64,000 bases of DNA from Poronia punctata (Eukaryota; Ascomycota; Sordariomycetes; Xylariales; Xylariaceae): positions 248,001-312,000 of the forward strand of contig MU401457.1 in NCBI GenBank assembly GCA_022579005.1, given 5' to 3'. Numbering within the stretch: position 1 is the first letter of the stretch; every line of letters starts with the position of its first letter. The notes below the pieces were generated by a model, which did not search any database, was not told where the DNA came from, and saw nothing but the letters and a program-made list of their open reading frames with translations. A program made the position numbers and the translations under genes. Below are positions 34,901 to 45,203 of this stretch, piece after piece.

Positions 34901-35514
34901 CGCACCGTACTTAGTAGTCTGACCTGGCAGGCTTATCCTACCAAGAACAACCAATACCATAGCTGATGCGATCACCCGGCTTTTCTCGGTTTCCTAGTTC
35001 CAGTCAACTTGGTTAGGCGAAATAACTAAAATTGTATAGCATTCCCCATTGCCGTAGGAGCCGTAGAGTTATTGTTAGCTGCGTGCCGGGAAAACAAATA
35101 AATCCAGTACGTTCCCCGGAGCTAGTGATGCAGGAGACAAATATGCAGCGACTGTTTTCATTGGGTCGGCCTTCTCACCAGGTCGCGGAAGGGAAGGATC
35201 GCGAAACAAAATACCTACAAATCCTCCTCACCTGCTCCTCCCCCGCCCCTCCAACCTTTTTTTCAGCACCTGGACTTTTGTCTGCCACGCAAACCACAAT
35301 TCCACGCCTCTTGTCATTGCCATCTTTCTTGTCCTTGTCGTCGTCGTCGTCATCATCATCATACGCACACATTTGTCTCTCATAAACATCAGCGAATCTC
35401 GACTTTCGGGTTTAATCACTACAAACACACCACCGCTGCTGCACTACTATCGGCCACCGTCGCACGTCATCACTGCCGTCTTATAGTGTCGCTTGCTATT
35501 CCAAACGTTCCATA
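31902..35514. other. 3.6-kb gene-poor stretch
   Basis: No ORF with coding character on either strand. Contents seen: a 19-bp A run (33301-33319), a short CAG-rich patch near 34366-34383, many TAGGTA/GTAGGTAC-type words (for example 32349, 32649, 33031, 33127, 33891, 34697), and a pyrimidine-rich leader with GTC and ATC triplets (35331-35362) just upstream of the next gene. The right end probably holds that gene's promoter and 5' UTR. Confidence 0.6.
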
Positions 35515-36078
35515 ATGGAGCCCATTACCAAGGTCTGGCTGTTCACCCTTAACGAACGCCACAGCATCATAGAAGCCACCTTCTCGGGCTTCTGGAACCA
35601 GACACTCATGATCGCCGCTTCTTACACAACAGAGCGGGGCGAGCCTCATATTCTCTTCCAGTGCGAACAGGAGCCGGATCTCTTCGCTGTCATATGTGGT
35701 TACCATTCGTTGCAGGCTAGCATCGATGCCGAGAAAGCACTGGGCGAGAGACTGGCGCCCAAATTCGCCGACTTTATCACTCACAAGGACCTCTACGTCT
35801 TGAACATGGATATTAGGGACCTGCCTGTGACGCAGTGGGGCAGAATCGCCATGGTGATATCGGATTCCCAGCCCTCGGACCCTAAGACGCTGCCGGGCAA
35901 AGGAGGCTGGGCGATGCAGATGGAAACGCTTTATGTCGAGCCCCACGATGCGAGCAAGGCCAAGAAGACCTGGGTCCAGATAACAACGGCCGACGATACC
36001 GACAACCTAGAAAAAATGGGGGATACCAGAAGCTTCACCATGATCATGGAAGCCCACATCGCTTCCGAGGCCGCGTGA
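35515..36078 (+). CDS. Conserved hypothetical protein, 187 aa
   Basis: Single exon with a well-placed ATG after a pyrimidine-rich leader. The protein (MEPITKVWLFTLNERHSI...) shows alternating beta-like and amphipathic helical stretches in two similar halves: VWLFTLN...FWNQTLMIAASY...LFAVICGYHSLQA, then KDLYVLNMDIRDLPV...ETLYVEP...WVQIT. This is reminiscent of a dimeric alpha/beta-barrel (ABM/stress-responsive barrel) fold, but no catalytic motif is evident and I do not recognise the family with confidence. There is no signal peptide or membrane segment. Codon use is GC-rich at third positions, like the neighbouring housekeeping genes, which supports a real gene. Confidence 0.75.
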   Translation: MEPITKVWLFTLNERHSIIEATFSGFWNQTLMIAASYTTERGEPHILFQCEQEPDLFAVICGYHSLQASIDAEKALGERLAPKFADFITHKDLYVLNMDIRDLPVTQWGRIAMVISDSQPSDPKTLPGKGGWAMQMETLYVEPHDASKAKKTWVQITTADDTDNLEKMGDTRSFTMIMEAHIASEAA

Positions 36079-37737
36079 GTGCCGATACAACGCCATGGTC
36101 GATGTTGTGGAAACTGTACTCAAATGGCCGTGTGAACCTCTCCGTCGCCACTGTGACTTGATCGGCGACCTTGCTACAGGATGAACAACATTACAACTAC
36201 CCTGCCATTATTAACACGTACCAATAACACGCTCTGCGATTTATCTGCCTACGGCATGATCCTTCACTTGAGCGGCCGTGTGGGGTTTATCCGAGTCCCT
36301 GCCCCGAGTCCCTGCCCCGAGTCCCTGCCCCGAGCACGATGATCCCTTTCGACTTGACGAAATATGCATATAAAGGAAGTATATTTCTAAGACCGCCGCG
36401 GCAGTACCCTTATTGTCGGGCCCTCCTCATATGGGCTTGTTGGCTGGGATATTAGGACCTGATACCGGGCCAAGCTTAAAGAAGAATACACGGGTGCCGC
36501 TATACGCCGGCGGTCGCCACTGGCCTATCTCGAATACCCGCGCGGTGCCCCGTCAGCTTGCCTCGGACAGGTCGGGAAGTCTACGGGGCGGGATAACTAC
36601 TACTTGATGTGGCAGGCTCCAATACAGTAGCCTAGCGGAGTAGTCGTCGAATTATTGCATCCTCAGTCGGACGCCTTGAGTAACGGGCATTGTGGTTGTG
36701 GGAGCCCTAGGAAAAGGCAGATGTATCTCTCCTGTTTCTGCCGGGGTGGACTAAGGAAGCCGCAGAGGAGAGTTTGCACGGGCCCGGGAAGAATGCGGGA
36801 AGAGTTATAATACAGCAGGCCCTTGCCGGTTTGTGGGGCTTGAAGAACTTGCTGGCCGCCTTGGACGGGACGGCATCTCAAGTGTATCGATGTGTACCTA
36901 CTATGTATGACACGCTATTGATAGATACCAGCAGTTTTGGAAGGGAAGCTTGAACTTGGATCCAACCGCCCATTACAAACCCAAACCAACTACCACAAAA
37001 TTTCCACAGACGGAAGTTAGGTTTTGTACTATCTATCACGCCGCTGTCTTTACCCGTACGTTGTGTAGGTAGTATATACATCGGATAAGCCACGTAGTAC
37101 TGCACCGTCGTATCTATCCCGGATCCGTAGGTCAGGTCAGGTTAGGTAAGTCTGATATGCATGTAACCTCTCCCCCAGTACTACGGAATCGATGCGGCCG
37201 CATCACAACGCCAAGGAAAGCAACCATGATATGTTGTTCCCCCCCCCTTGGCTTTCTTACCCTAACCCACGCCTGACGGGATTACAGTAGACTAGAAGTA
37301 GGTATCCATAAGTACTTAGTTTAAATGCACTTATCATGTTAAGGAACAAAAGTAGGTCGGGAATTCCGAATTCCTCCCCATCTCCCTGTGCCAAAAAAAA
37401 AAAAAAAGGAGACGTGGATTTCAAAAGACAACGCTGCCTGTTTCTAGGACGTACTCGTATCGGTAACCGCTCATGTTTTAACGATATTATATACATTTAT
37501 CTTTTACATATTAGGTACCGACTTCATCAATTTGACGTAAGTCGGGCTGGTGCGTTTTTTTGTTTTTCTCTTCCCCCGTTCCCTTTCCTTCCTTACTTCT
37601 AAAAAAACCCACCAAAAGTGTAATAAGCGCTAGCCCCCGTAGTTGAGGGAACAGAGACGTGCCTCCAAATCTCATATTTATACCGCATACGAACGCGATG
37701 GCGGGTAAGGCAGCATCAACTTTATGCCAGACTCATC
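36079..37737. other. Convergent intergenic region
   Basis: Contains the 14-bp tandem repeat, a C run at about 37239 and an A run at about 37394. No coding ORF supported. Confidence 0.6.
36292..36337. repeat. 14-bp tandem repeat, three copies
   Basis: Three exact copies of CGAGTCCCTGCCCC at 36292-36333 plus a partial fourth (CGAG), about 215 bp downstream of the 187-aa gene. Confidence 0.95.
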
Positions 37738-40683
37738 CTAAGACGGGATGCAAAAGTCGATCCAGCTACCCAGATAAGCCAGTCGGTTCTTAGACCCATC
37801 CTGAAACTCATGTTCTCTGTATATTTCCTCAAACTCGTCATAGCTCAGACGGCCCCAGCCACCCCTTTCCTTGGCCTCTTGCTCGGCCAGATCATATAGC
37901 TTCCACGTCGCTAATGTTGACCGTGAAATCGGGCTCGGCGTATCGGGCCTTGTTGTGCGCGTTTCAGGTTCCGGCAAGATTCCTGCGGCTAATCCTGGCG
38001 ACTCTAGAGGTCCAGATACCGTAGAGGCTTGGCTCATAGACTCCACCGGCTGCGAGTGAGTTGTTGAACTTGCAGTCTCCCATTCATCCTCTGACCTATT
38101 AGGCCGGAACTGGGGCATCGTGGGATCGCGACGTTCGGTCGCGTCAACGTCAGGAACGTTAGTGCCCTCTACCAGGTCTACATTTCCAGCTTCTCCCTCC
38201 TCTGGATGCCTCATCACCTCAGAAGGTCGAGGCTCATCGGGCCCCTCGGGGTTATGGACGGTATATCCACTACGAGCGAGTAACTCTTCAAAGCTAAGTT
38301 GCTGTATCGGCCGGTCGTCGGGCGAGTTATCGAACTCTGCGACCCCTGTAGAGATCTTGGTCGTATTTTCATCCTCTTCCTCGAGCGGTAATTCGAGGCT
38401 GTCCAAAAGGTGGCGATGTTTTTCTCGTTGTTCTTTAGTCTCAGCCACACGCACGGCGAGATCTTCTTTCTTCTTGAAGAGCGCGTCTAGAAGCTCGTTA
38501 TATGCCTGCTGTGACACCTGGTAGAGAATCTCTTTTCCAGCATCCCGCTCGGCGTCTGGTATCTCCATGCCACCCCAGCGTTCGGGCACACTACGCGAAG
38601 AGGCTGAATGATTTGATCTAGTCTCAAATTCGTCCGTGTCCTCTGCGAAACGCACTTTGGATGAAGAACGGGACCTGGGGGACAGAGGAGGCGGGGCCGA
38701 CTTCGTAGACTCAGAAGGGCTGTTGAGAGTAGCTAGTACGTCTTGCTCTTCGCGCCAGCCATAAGGCGGCTCGCCCCCTTCTTCTTCGTCCAGATAGAAC
38801 TGGCGGCGCTTCCATCGCTCGTATATCAGTTTACGCGCAATGATCCGCTTCCGCTTCTCAAAGTCCAGTCGGTTGCTGTAGTTGAACGAATCCGGTTGGG
38901 GCCGTGGTCTTACTTCCACCATGGAGGTATTCAAAAACCGTCTGGGGTCCAATATTGAATGCGACGGGCCGATGTTGCCGTTCCCTTCGCCCAGGGGCTG
39001 GTCAAGCTCCCCTTCGTCCTCTACCCGGTCATCCGGCGTGCTTTGGTCGTCTTCGTCGGACGAGCCGGTTTCGGTGTCTTCATCTACATGGAGCCCCTGA
39101 TCATGGTTTCTGTCGCGATTCCTGATTGAATCCAGGATATCGTCAATGTGAGGGTGCTGGCCCGATAGTAACGAAGTCAGGTCAACGAGGGTTTGCGGTG
39201 GATCAAGGATTCCGGATAGATACTGTGAATCTCTCGCGGGCGAATGTGGTCTGTGAGTAGATGGCCCGAAAGATTCGGTGAAGAGGCTATGATGGTTACT
39301 CCGAGTAAACAATTCACGGAGTATGTTTTCACGGCTCGACGTGTCGGGTTTATCCTCGCTTACCGCCCCTTTTCCATCATACACCCTGACATCATCTGGG
39401 TGATATACTTTGCCCTCCATTGGCCGACCATGCTCGGCATCGGGTATCCTACCTTCTCTGCCGAATAGGCTGCTCAGGGGTTGTCTACTGTTGACAAGCT
39501 GCTGGGCCTCCACTGTGGTCATCATGTAATCATCCAGCCCCACGACAGTGTCCTGGTGCATTTGCTTGTAGCAGACGTAATAAGCGCGAAACATCCTCAA
39601 GAAGTCACGGCGACTGACATAGCCATCGCCGTCGATGTCGTACCCGTCAAAGATTCTCCTGAGTTTATTTTTCTGTTTTTTGTACGACACACCATGCAAG
39701 AATTCCTCGAAGCCGATAAGATCATCGTGGTTCGTGTCATAAAATGCAAACATGCGATCGTGTATGAGGTTGGGCGCGGGGTGGCGGTAGCCGGCTGAAG
39801 GAACTAGACAGCGTTCAAAGGTTTTGCGGTCCATAGCAAGGCCGAGCGAGTTAGGATCCTCTCTCCATTCAGTATTCGCCATAAAGGTCCATTGCTCCCA
39901 CAAAGCATCTAACTCGACACGTTCGAACCCGGTCTCGTGCGACCACTTGGCAAGAAGATAGCGCGGAAGGCTTCGCAAGACCGCATCAGGATCACCAGGG
40001 TACCAAGGGGGTTGGACATGTCTGGCAACAGACGAGGGCACCGGGATCTTGACCTTGTAAAAGACGTGAGTCTTGTTATGCATCCCTTGAGACTCACAGG
40101 CCTCGCAGAGATCAAAGTCGGCGCAGTTGGCACACCGGTAGCGAATGCCCCGAATCGGTAGCATGCCGCAGCCATTGCAAAGGCAGCCGCGATGGACGTA
40201 GGCGTTTCGCCTTGCATTATCTTCGGATACCCTGAACAGCAAAGTTACAATATTCTCGCCGGTCCGCTGGCGTGGCGCCTGCGCGGGATCGTTGTACCAT
40301 TCCTCAGTAGGCGGCGCCTGTGATGGTTCGAAGACGGGAGTCGGGACGACGGGTACCGGATTGGATGCTGGTAATAAAGGCTGCAGCTCGTCTAGCGGCG
40401 GCGGCTCGACAGTCAGATTGTGACTGTGGGCGGCATTGTCATTCTCGTCACTGGGGGACTCGGTGCCGGAAGATTCGTCTTGTCGTTGGGAAGGGCGGCG
40501 CGGGCGTCGCACAGCATTACTGCGATGTAGTCCACCAGCCTCTCCTGATCTAAAGCTTGGGTCGGTCAACTGATGCTGACGATAGTAATAATAGCCCAGA
40601 GAAACGGCGGCGATGGTTGACGCTATAGCGACAGCTACCCTAGGACGGGTCAACGTCGAGTCCGCTACCGAGGAGGAGGCCAT
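37738..40683 (-). CDS. Membrane-anchored ZZ zinc finger / EF-hand protein
   Basis: Single exon, 981 residues from the ATG at 40683; the same frame is open upstream but offers only GTG. A hydrophobic segment near residues 16-33 (VAVAIASTIAAVSLGYYYY) suggests an N-terminal membrane anchor. A ZZ-type zinc finger lies at about 165-210 (HRGCLCNGCGMLPIRGIRYRC...CADFDLCEACE...H). Two EF-hands follow at about 315-365 with calcium loops DTNHDDLIGFEE and DIDGDGYVSRRD, both with acidic residues at loop positions 1, 3, 5 and 12. The rest is acidic, Ser/Pro-rich and mostly disordered, with a charged possible coiled coil (RVAETKEQREKHRHLLDSL). This architecture is conserved in filamentous ascomycetes; the function is not established, but a calcium-responsive membrane scaffold is a reasonable inference. 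Confidence 0.88.
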   Translation of the reverse strand: MASSSVADSTLTRPRVAVAIASTIAAVSLGYYYYRQHQLTDPSFRSGEAGGLHRSNAVRRPRRPSQRQDESSGTESPSDENDNAAHSHNLTVEPPPLDELQPLLPASNPVPVVPTPVFEPSQAPPTEEWYNDPAQAPRQRTGENIVTLLFRVSEDNARRNAYVHRGCLCNGCGMLPIRGIRYRCANCADFDLCEACESQGMHNKTHVFYKVKIPVPSSVARHVQPPWYPGDPDAVLRSLPRYLLAKWSHETGFERVELDALWEQWTFMANTEWREDPNSLGLAMDRKTFERCLVPSAGYRHPAPNLIHDRMFAFYDTNHDDLIGFEEFLHGVSYKKQKNKLRRIFDGYDIDGDGYVSRRDFLRMFRAYYVCYKQMHQDTVVGLDDYMMTTVEAQQLVNSRQPLSSLFGREGRIPDAEHGRPMEGKVYHPDDVRVYDGKGAVSEDKPDTSSRENILRELFTRSNHHSLFTESFGPSTHRPHSPARDSQYLSGILDPPQTLVDLTSLLSGQHPHIDDILDSIRNRDRNHDQGLHVDEDTETGSSDEDDQSTPDDRVEDEGELDQPLGEGNGNIGPSHSILDPRRFLNTSMVEVRPRPQPDSFNYSNRLDFEKRKRIIARKLIYERWKRRQFYLDEEEGGEPPYGWREEQDVLATLNSPSESTKSAPPPLSPRSRSSSKVRFAEDTDEFETRSNHSASSRSVPERWGGMEIPDAERDAGKEILYQVSQQAYNELLDALFKKKEDLAVRVAETKEQREKHRHLLDSLELPLEEEDENTTKISTGVAEFDNSPDDRPIQQLSFEELLARSGYTVHNPEGPDEPRPSEVMRHPEEGEAGNVDLVEGTNVPDVDATERRDPTMPQFRPNRSEDEWETASSTTHSQPVESMSQASTVSGPLESPGLAAGILPEPETRTTRPDTPSPISRSTLATWKLYDLAEQEAKERGGWGRLSYDEFEEIYREHEFQDGSKNRLAYLGSWIDFCIPS

Positions 40684-42285
40684 GCCGGCAGCTTGAAGGT
40701 CATGGCGGTGGACAAGCACAGGCGAGGGAGGCTGGAAGGGCTGTCAATAGTATAAAATGTCGGTAAGTGTTGGAAGCCCGTAGAATAGTAGCACTGCGAA
40801 TAAGTATCGCTACTGTTAGTCTGTTCTCCTTTTGTTGTCGTCCGTCTGGAAAATCTGTTGTTGGATAAAGGCCGAGATGATGTATCGGTTGGGATCAGGA
40901 CGGATAGCAATTTGGGCGGGCTGGCTGTTTGATTATTTACGGTTAATTATTTCGTTTGGCCAAGCCAGTCAATGGTGGACACCCACAGTGTGATAGACGC
41001 ATGTACTGTGTAAAACTATACTTGCACCTGCTGGAGATTCGGCGCCGGATTGGTCCTGCCATTCCGTACTCGTACTCAGACATGTACATAGCAGGTAGAA
41101 TAGACTCCAAATCTAATATAGATGCAACTTTGCTCACATTCCCTATAACATGTACACACCATAGTAACAATATCGATCTCAGCAGTTAGAATTAAGATAC
41201 GCCGATTATTATCTTATACACCTAGGTTAAGCGCTTGTGTTTGGATACGAAGCTTCATGTAGAAATGAGGTTAGTACAGAATTCCGTCACCATGGCATTA
41301 TATAATGTCTTCCCAACTTTTCGTCGCTGTCATCACGAGATCACTACAACATCTGATCCTTTAGGCAAGTACCTATGCAGGTCCGACAACAGGACGGAAG
41401 GCGAAGAGATACTTCCAAAAACATATTTAGTGCAGAGGAAGTACTTCTGTCCCGGGCGTGACAGATCTCAGTAGGAAATGACGTGAATGTATCAAGGTGC
41501 TGCGGAAGGAACTACGGCCCCGAGCAGTAGGTACTATATCAGTAACAAGAAGTGTCTAGTAGGACCTACCAGGCTTGGGGCTTCCAGTAACTAAATGATT
41601 ATAAGTTTCTAGTCTTAGGGAATGTGACTTGGCTGCCTCTCTGTCCTGTAAATATCAAGAAGGCCAGGGAGGTAAGTCCAACTTGTCTACACCAGGTCAA
41701 TGCCGGTTCATCTGTCAACTTGGTCGCATTGGGCAGCTGAAATCAAAGATTGTCTACCTATATATGGTCGCTTTGCCGTGAACAGATAAGTAGGTACACA
41801 CAAGTTTGTATTTATGCCTATCAAGAGGATGCACACTCGTAGCACTTACATACGCTTGGTTTGTGTGCCTTGGGAACTGAGAGGGCAACAAAGGCAACGG
41901 AAACGTAACAATGGTATTGTTCCCATCCAAGTAGTGTACTTACTCCTTCTTCTCTATGCCACGAACAGTCTCTTGAACACCACTCCAGTCTCCTTGTTCA
42001 GCTTATTGTTAAAGAAGACCAGTATTGCAAGATCGCAGACAGGTTGTTTATCATCGTCGTCCGCGCTTGGAGTTACAAACAGCTTCTTTGAACCTACAAC
42101 GAGCCATCTTCGTATAAAACGGGCAGTTCCCAACCCGGATTTTGCCATCCTGCTACTCATCACTCATAACAAGCAGTCTACTCAACAACCAAAAGGTAAG
42201 TACTCTCACAATAACCCAAACCTACTAACAACCATAACCTCCAACCCGACAAACCAATCCTCAAAAAAAAAAAAAAAACCCAACC
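40684..42285. other. Divergent promoter region and long leader
   Basis: Separates the ZZ/EF-hand gene (-) from the small zinc-finger-like gene (+). The stretch 41814-42285 is stop-poor in one frame but lacks recognisable protein features and is more likely leader. It holds a perfect donor (GTAAGT at 42195) and branch point (CTACTAAC near 42222), discussed as a finding. Confidence 0.55.
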
Positions 42286-42486
42286 ATGGGTCACTACTGC
42301 TGCCGGTGTAAGTCGATGCACGAGTTCTTCTACGGCGCCTGCAAGGCCTGCAAGCATAACTTTTGTGGCTGGTGTGGTCCTCAAGCTGACGTGCCAGAGT
42401 CTAAGGGCAAATGCCCGAACGACTCTCCTAAGAGTGAACCTAAGAGTGAAGAGGATGAAGTTGTTAAACCTCAAGTGGGCGAGTAA
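42286..42486 (+). CDS. Small zinc-finger-like protein, 66 aa
   Basis: The ATG sits in a strong context (CCAACCATGG) after an A16 run. The protein starts MGHYCCRCKSMHEFFYG and contains CCRC, CKAC and CGWC, arranged Cx2C...Cx2Cx4Cx2C, then an acidic Lys/Ser/Glu tail with a repeated PKSE unit. Six regularly paired cysteines suggest a compact zinc-binding module. I do not recognise a named family; it may be one of the small nuclear or cytosolic Cys-rich proteins found in ascomycetes. There is no signal peptide, so it is unlikely to be secreted. A potential donor and branch point in the leader complicate the 5' structure. Confidence 0.6.
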   Translation: MGHYCCRCKSMHEFFYGACKACKHNFCGWCGPQADVPESKGKCPNDSPKSEPKSEEDEVVKPQVGE

Positions 42487-43342
42487 GCATAGAGGCGATG
42501 CTTCTTTCATTGTAGAATCTTACCACGGACGGTTAACTATCACCGTCTAACCCCTTCCCCTCCCCTTGATGCTGCTCGTCATTCGTCGACCAGTGCGGTT
42601 GATGATGAGCAGTGATACCAACACCACGTATCCTGGTCATTCCCCTCTTCCCCCACTTTCCCTGCCACCATTTGCACTCCATGGTGCTTGGGAGGGATGG
42701 AAAAGGAAGGTTTAAAGCGTTGGACTTGCATTTATTTATTTAAAGGGGCTGTTACTTCCCTTACACCCCTGTATTCAGGTTGCAACCCCCTTTGTTATCA
42801 GACCTAAACCTTATTCTAAAGGGTATATAAAGGTCTGTTTACATCTAGAGAGATACATAGAGAATACATCACCTTTAATCCCACTTTTGATTCCCCTGCA
42901 AGCTCATATCCTTTTCTCATGGATGTGGTCCCCATAGTCGATTCATAGATAAACCCAGAGCAAGATTTTTTTTTTTTTTAAAAAAATTCAAGGCCGTCCT
43001 TTAGCCCCATTTCTTCGTGACATTGCGATGCTTATTTAAGTTTGTAAGTGTAATACCACCTTGAGATTGTTGATACATAAATGTTTAGCACACGTAACAT
43101 GTTAATAGAACAATCATCCTTTATAAGTGAATGTGTAAGTTAACCAACTTTGTATGTAGATGTTGACAGGAAATTTCACGCCGGAATTATAGTAATGCTG
43201 GTACTGCAAAGGAATATATAATTAGGCGTATATCCAGAAGTAATCACTATATGTAGATTGGGCTACTTCTTGCCGACTCCTGACGCACATGTGGCCAGGG
43301 AACAGCCCAGCTCAGTAGTGTTTTGCTTAGGGTGCCGTGTGT
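42487..43342. other. Intergenic with solo LTR
   Basis: 3' flanks of two convergent small genes. It holds the LTR-like repeat at 42750-42906 and short T and A runs near 42968. No other gene seen. Confidence 0.6.
42750..42906. repeat. Solo LTR, little mutated copy of the LTR at 8.2 kb
   Basis: About 155 bp aligned end to end with 8206-8367; here the sequence keeps G and C where the other copy has A and T. It starts TGTTAC and ends CCCCTGCA, or a few bases later at CTCA, giving TG...CA ends, with a TATATAAAGG box in the middle (about 42824). No matching internal element sequence flanks it, so it looks like a solo LTR left by recombination. I could not find a convincing target-site duplication. 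Confidence 0.65.
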
Positions 43343-43915
43343 TTAGTGACTACCTTCAGCGCCGGTGACAGGACATACGCGTGAAGCGTGGTCCGTGCTG
43401 GGATGCGCAGTCACCTTATCCTTATGATGACCGACCTTAGCTTTAGTGACAGGGCATTCGGTCTCGTCTGATTTTCCTTGCGTGTTGGGGCTATATATCA
43501 AGTCAGTTATTGTTGAGGAACCTGTGTCTCGTCCTGGGCAACGGAGTACAAGTTCCCGGCGACCCTGGGGAGATAAAGGGAGGAAAAGGGAAAGAGGTGT
43601 GAATGCATACTGATCTGGAGGAAGAACGGTTGTCACGGTTCCTGCGACTGGACAGACTTTGTCATCCATTTCTTGACTTTTAGTTTCGCTGACCATATGT
43701 TTCAAGGCGGGGCAAGCCTGAGCATCCGCCGAGCCTGTAGAGTGCGTAGTGGCATTAACCGGAACAGATGGGTGCTGGTGCAAGTTCTTATGGTGTTCTG
43801 CCTTTGCTCCTACAACTGGACAGGTCTGGTTGGGCTTCGACAAGTCGACAGATGGGTGAGAAGGAGGAAGAGTACTGTTGGTGGTGCCAACGACGGGGCA
43901 GACTTGAGCACTCAT
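43343..43915 (-). CDS. Cys-Pro repeat protein (putative heme-regulatory motifs)
   Basis: Two exons, 43915-43611 and 43490-43343, joined over a 120-bp intron; predicted 150 residues. Six Cys-Pro dipeptides occur at C6, C32, C68, C88, C114 and C141, mostly as CPV(V/A/T)G. Residues 6-50 and 88-133 are a duplicated unit: CPV.GT...LPP.HP, a CPV at exactly +26, then AK..HHK and HPS. The repeat identifies the splice: removing 43610-43491 recreates LPPDHP to match LPPSHP of the first unit, whereas reading through inserts unrelated residues. There is no signal peptide or membrane helix. Cys-Pro is the core of heme-regulatory motifs, so heme sensing or binding is a possible role; no function is established. 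A GTAGT just before the stop leaves a further 3' exon possible. Confidence 0.7.
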   Translation of the reverse strand: MSAQVCPVVGTTNSTLPPSHPSVDLSKPNQTCPVVGAKAEHHKNLHQHPSVPVNATTHSTGSADAQACPALKHMVSETKSQEMDDKVCPVAGTVTTVLPPDQYAFTPLSLFLPLSPQGRRELVLRCPGRDTGSSTITDLIYSPNTQGKSDETECPVTKAKVGHHKDKVTAHPSTDHASRVCPVTGAEGSH

Positions 43916-45203
43916 GTTGGAGAGGGGCGCTTGACTGTGTTGATATTTGATGCTGATTGTAAACTTATGGTCTCTCCTCTGACTTCTAGGTTGGCCCTTT
44001 CACTTTATCTACGAAGAACTATGTAACGGGGTAAGCAACGATGATTGGTAATGGCTTGGTATAGTAGGATGTAATGAAGTTCACGACGATCTGGTTATGA
44101 GAGAGAGGTAGAAATGAGAGGGAAAAGTCAGGGACAGAGAGAACTGTTGGCCCAGTTACTAGTACGAAGGTGAATCTGATGGAGAATGGAGCTACTAGGC
44201 TGCCCTACGCAACTAGCATCTACGTGTAGGTGGGACAAAGGATCTACTAGGACGGTAGGTAACTATGCAAACATTGAGATCTCATGAGACCAGCCGCAGG
44301 TACCTTCAGTCACTTCTATTTCCAAGTCGACCCATATCTGTAAACATAGATTAAAAGAGAGAATCAAGGCGCTGGATTCCTGTTAGATCGTTAAGGGAGG
44401 ACATGAACAAATACTGGTGAGAAAGTATCGAGGGGGAGCTACACGTACATAGTAGCTGTGAGCCTTGGTGGCCGGAGGGCATAGTTACGTCATTTGGGCG
44501 CCTGGAAAGCAATTAGGGTTTGAAACAAACCGTATTGGGCAAGATCGAGTAGTAATGCGGCCACGCGGATTGGTCACGAGACCCAACGATGCGGGGCGGT
44601 GAGACCCCTCTTGAGCTTGCATCTCAAGTTCCAGTTCTACTCGTACGACAGTACATAGCTGGGAATTTATCATGACCGTGAATTGGTTATGACCTCGTAG
44701 CTTTCGTAAGAACCGTGCATATCCCCGTAGCCGCCGGCATTCTGAAATCACTCATGATTTGAAGACACAAGTGTTAGGATCTGAAGAGGTATATCAAGCG
44801 CAGTAATTGTGGTGGATTAGATGGTACTTTTTATAGCCGTCTCGGGGAATTACGAGTATTTACGCGTACGAGTACATGTATAAATTATACCTTTACAAAG
44901 TCGACAAGTCTGGTCGCTGTACCTACTAGGTTAGGGAGAAGTGGGCTTGTGAAGAGGGGAGCCACTGTGTACTTGTATCAAAGTAGAGACGGCCCCACTA
45001 GTGGGGAGCCGTTTCTTACTTAAAAAGTGCTCTAACTCTTTCAAGAATTAAACCCACCTTCACCGCCCGGCAGAAAACGTTCACCACCAAAATTTTGGTT
45101 GAAGCTACTGGTCGCAAGTTGTATGAGCGCGTCGAGGCCTCTCTGTCGCATCTTATAGACAATTTCCATTCGCAAGGCATCGACAGAGTCCAAAAGTGTC
45201 AAA
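43916..45203. other. Divergent promoter region
   Basis: Lies between the Cys-Pro repeat gene (-) and KRE33 (+). No ORF with coding character. Confidence 0.6.

Noticed and set aside
41814..42311. Plus-strand ORF of 165 codons upstream of the small zinc-finger-like gene
   Set aside because: It lacks motifs, contains simple A-rich sequence at its end and overlaps the better-supported ATG in another frame.
43491..43610. Read-through coding of the Cys-Pro gene (190 aa, one exon)
   Set aside because: The inserted 40 residues break the internal repeat, while removing them with a GTATGC donor and ATATAG acceptor restores the LPPxHP match.
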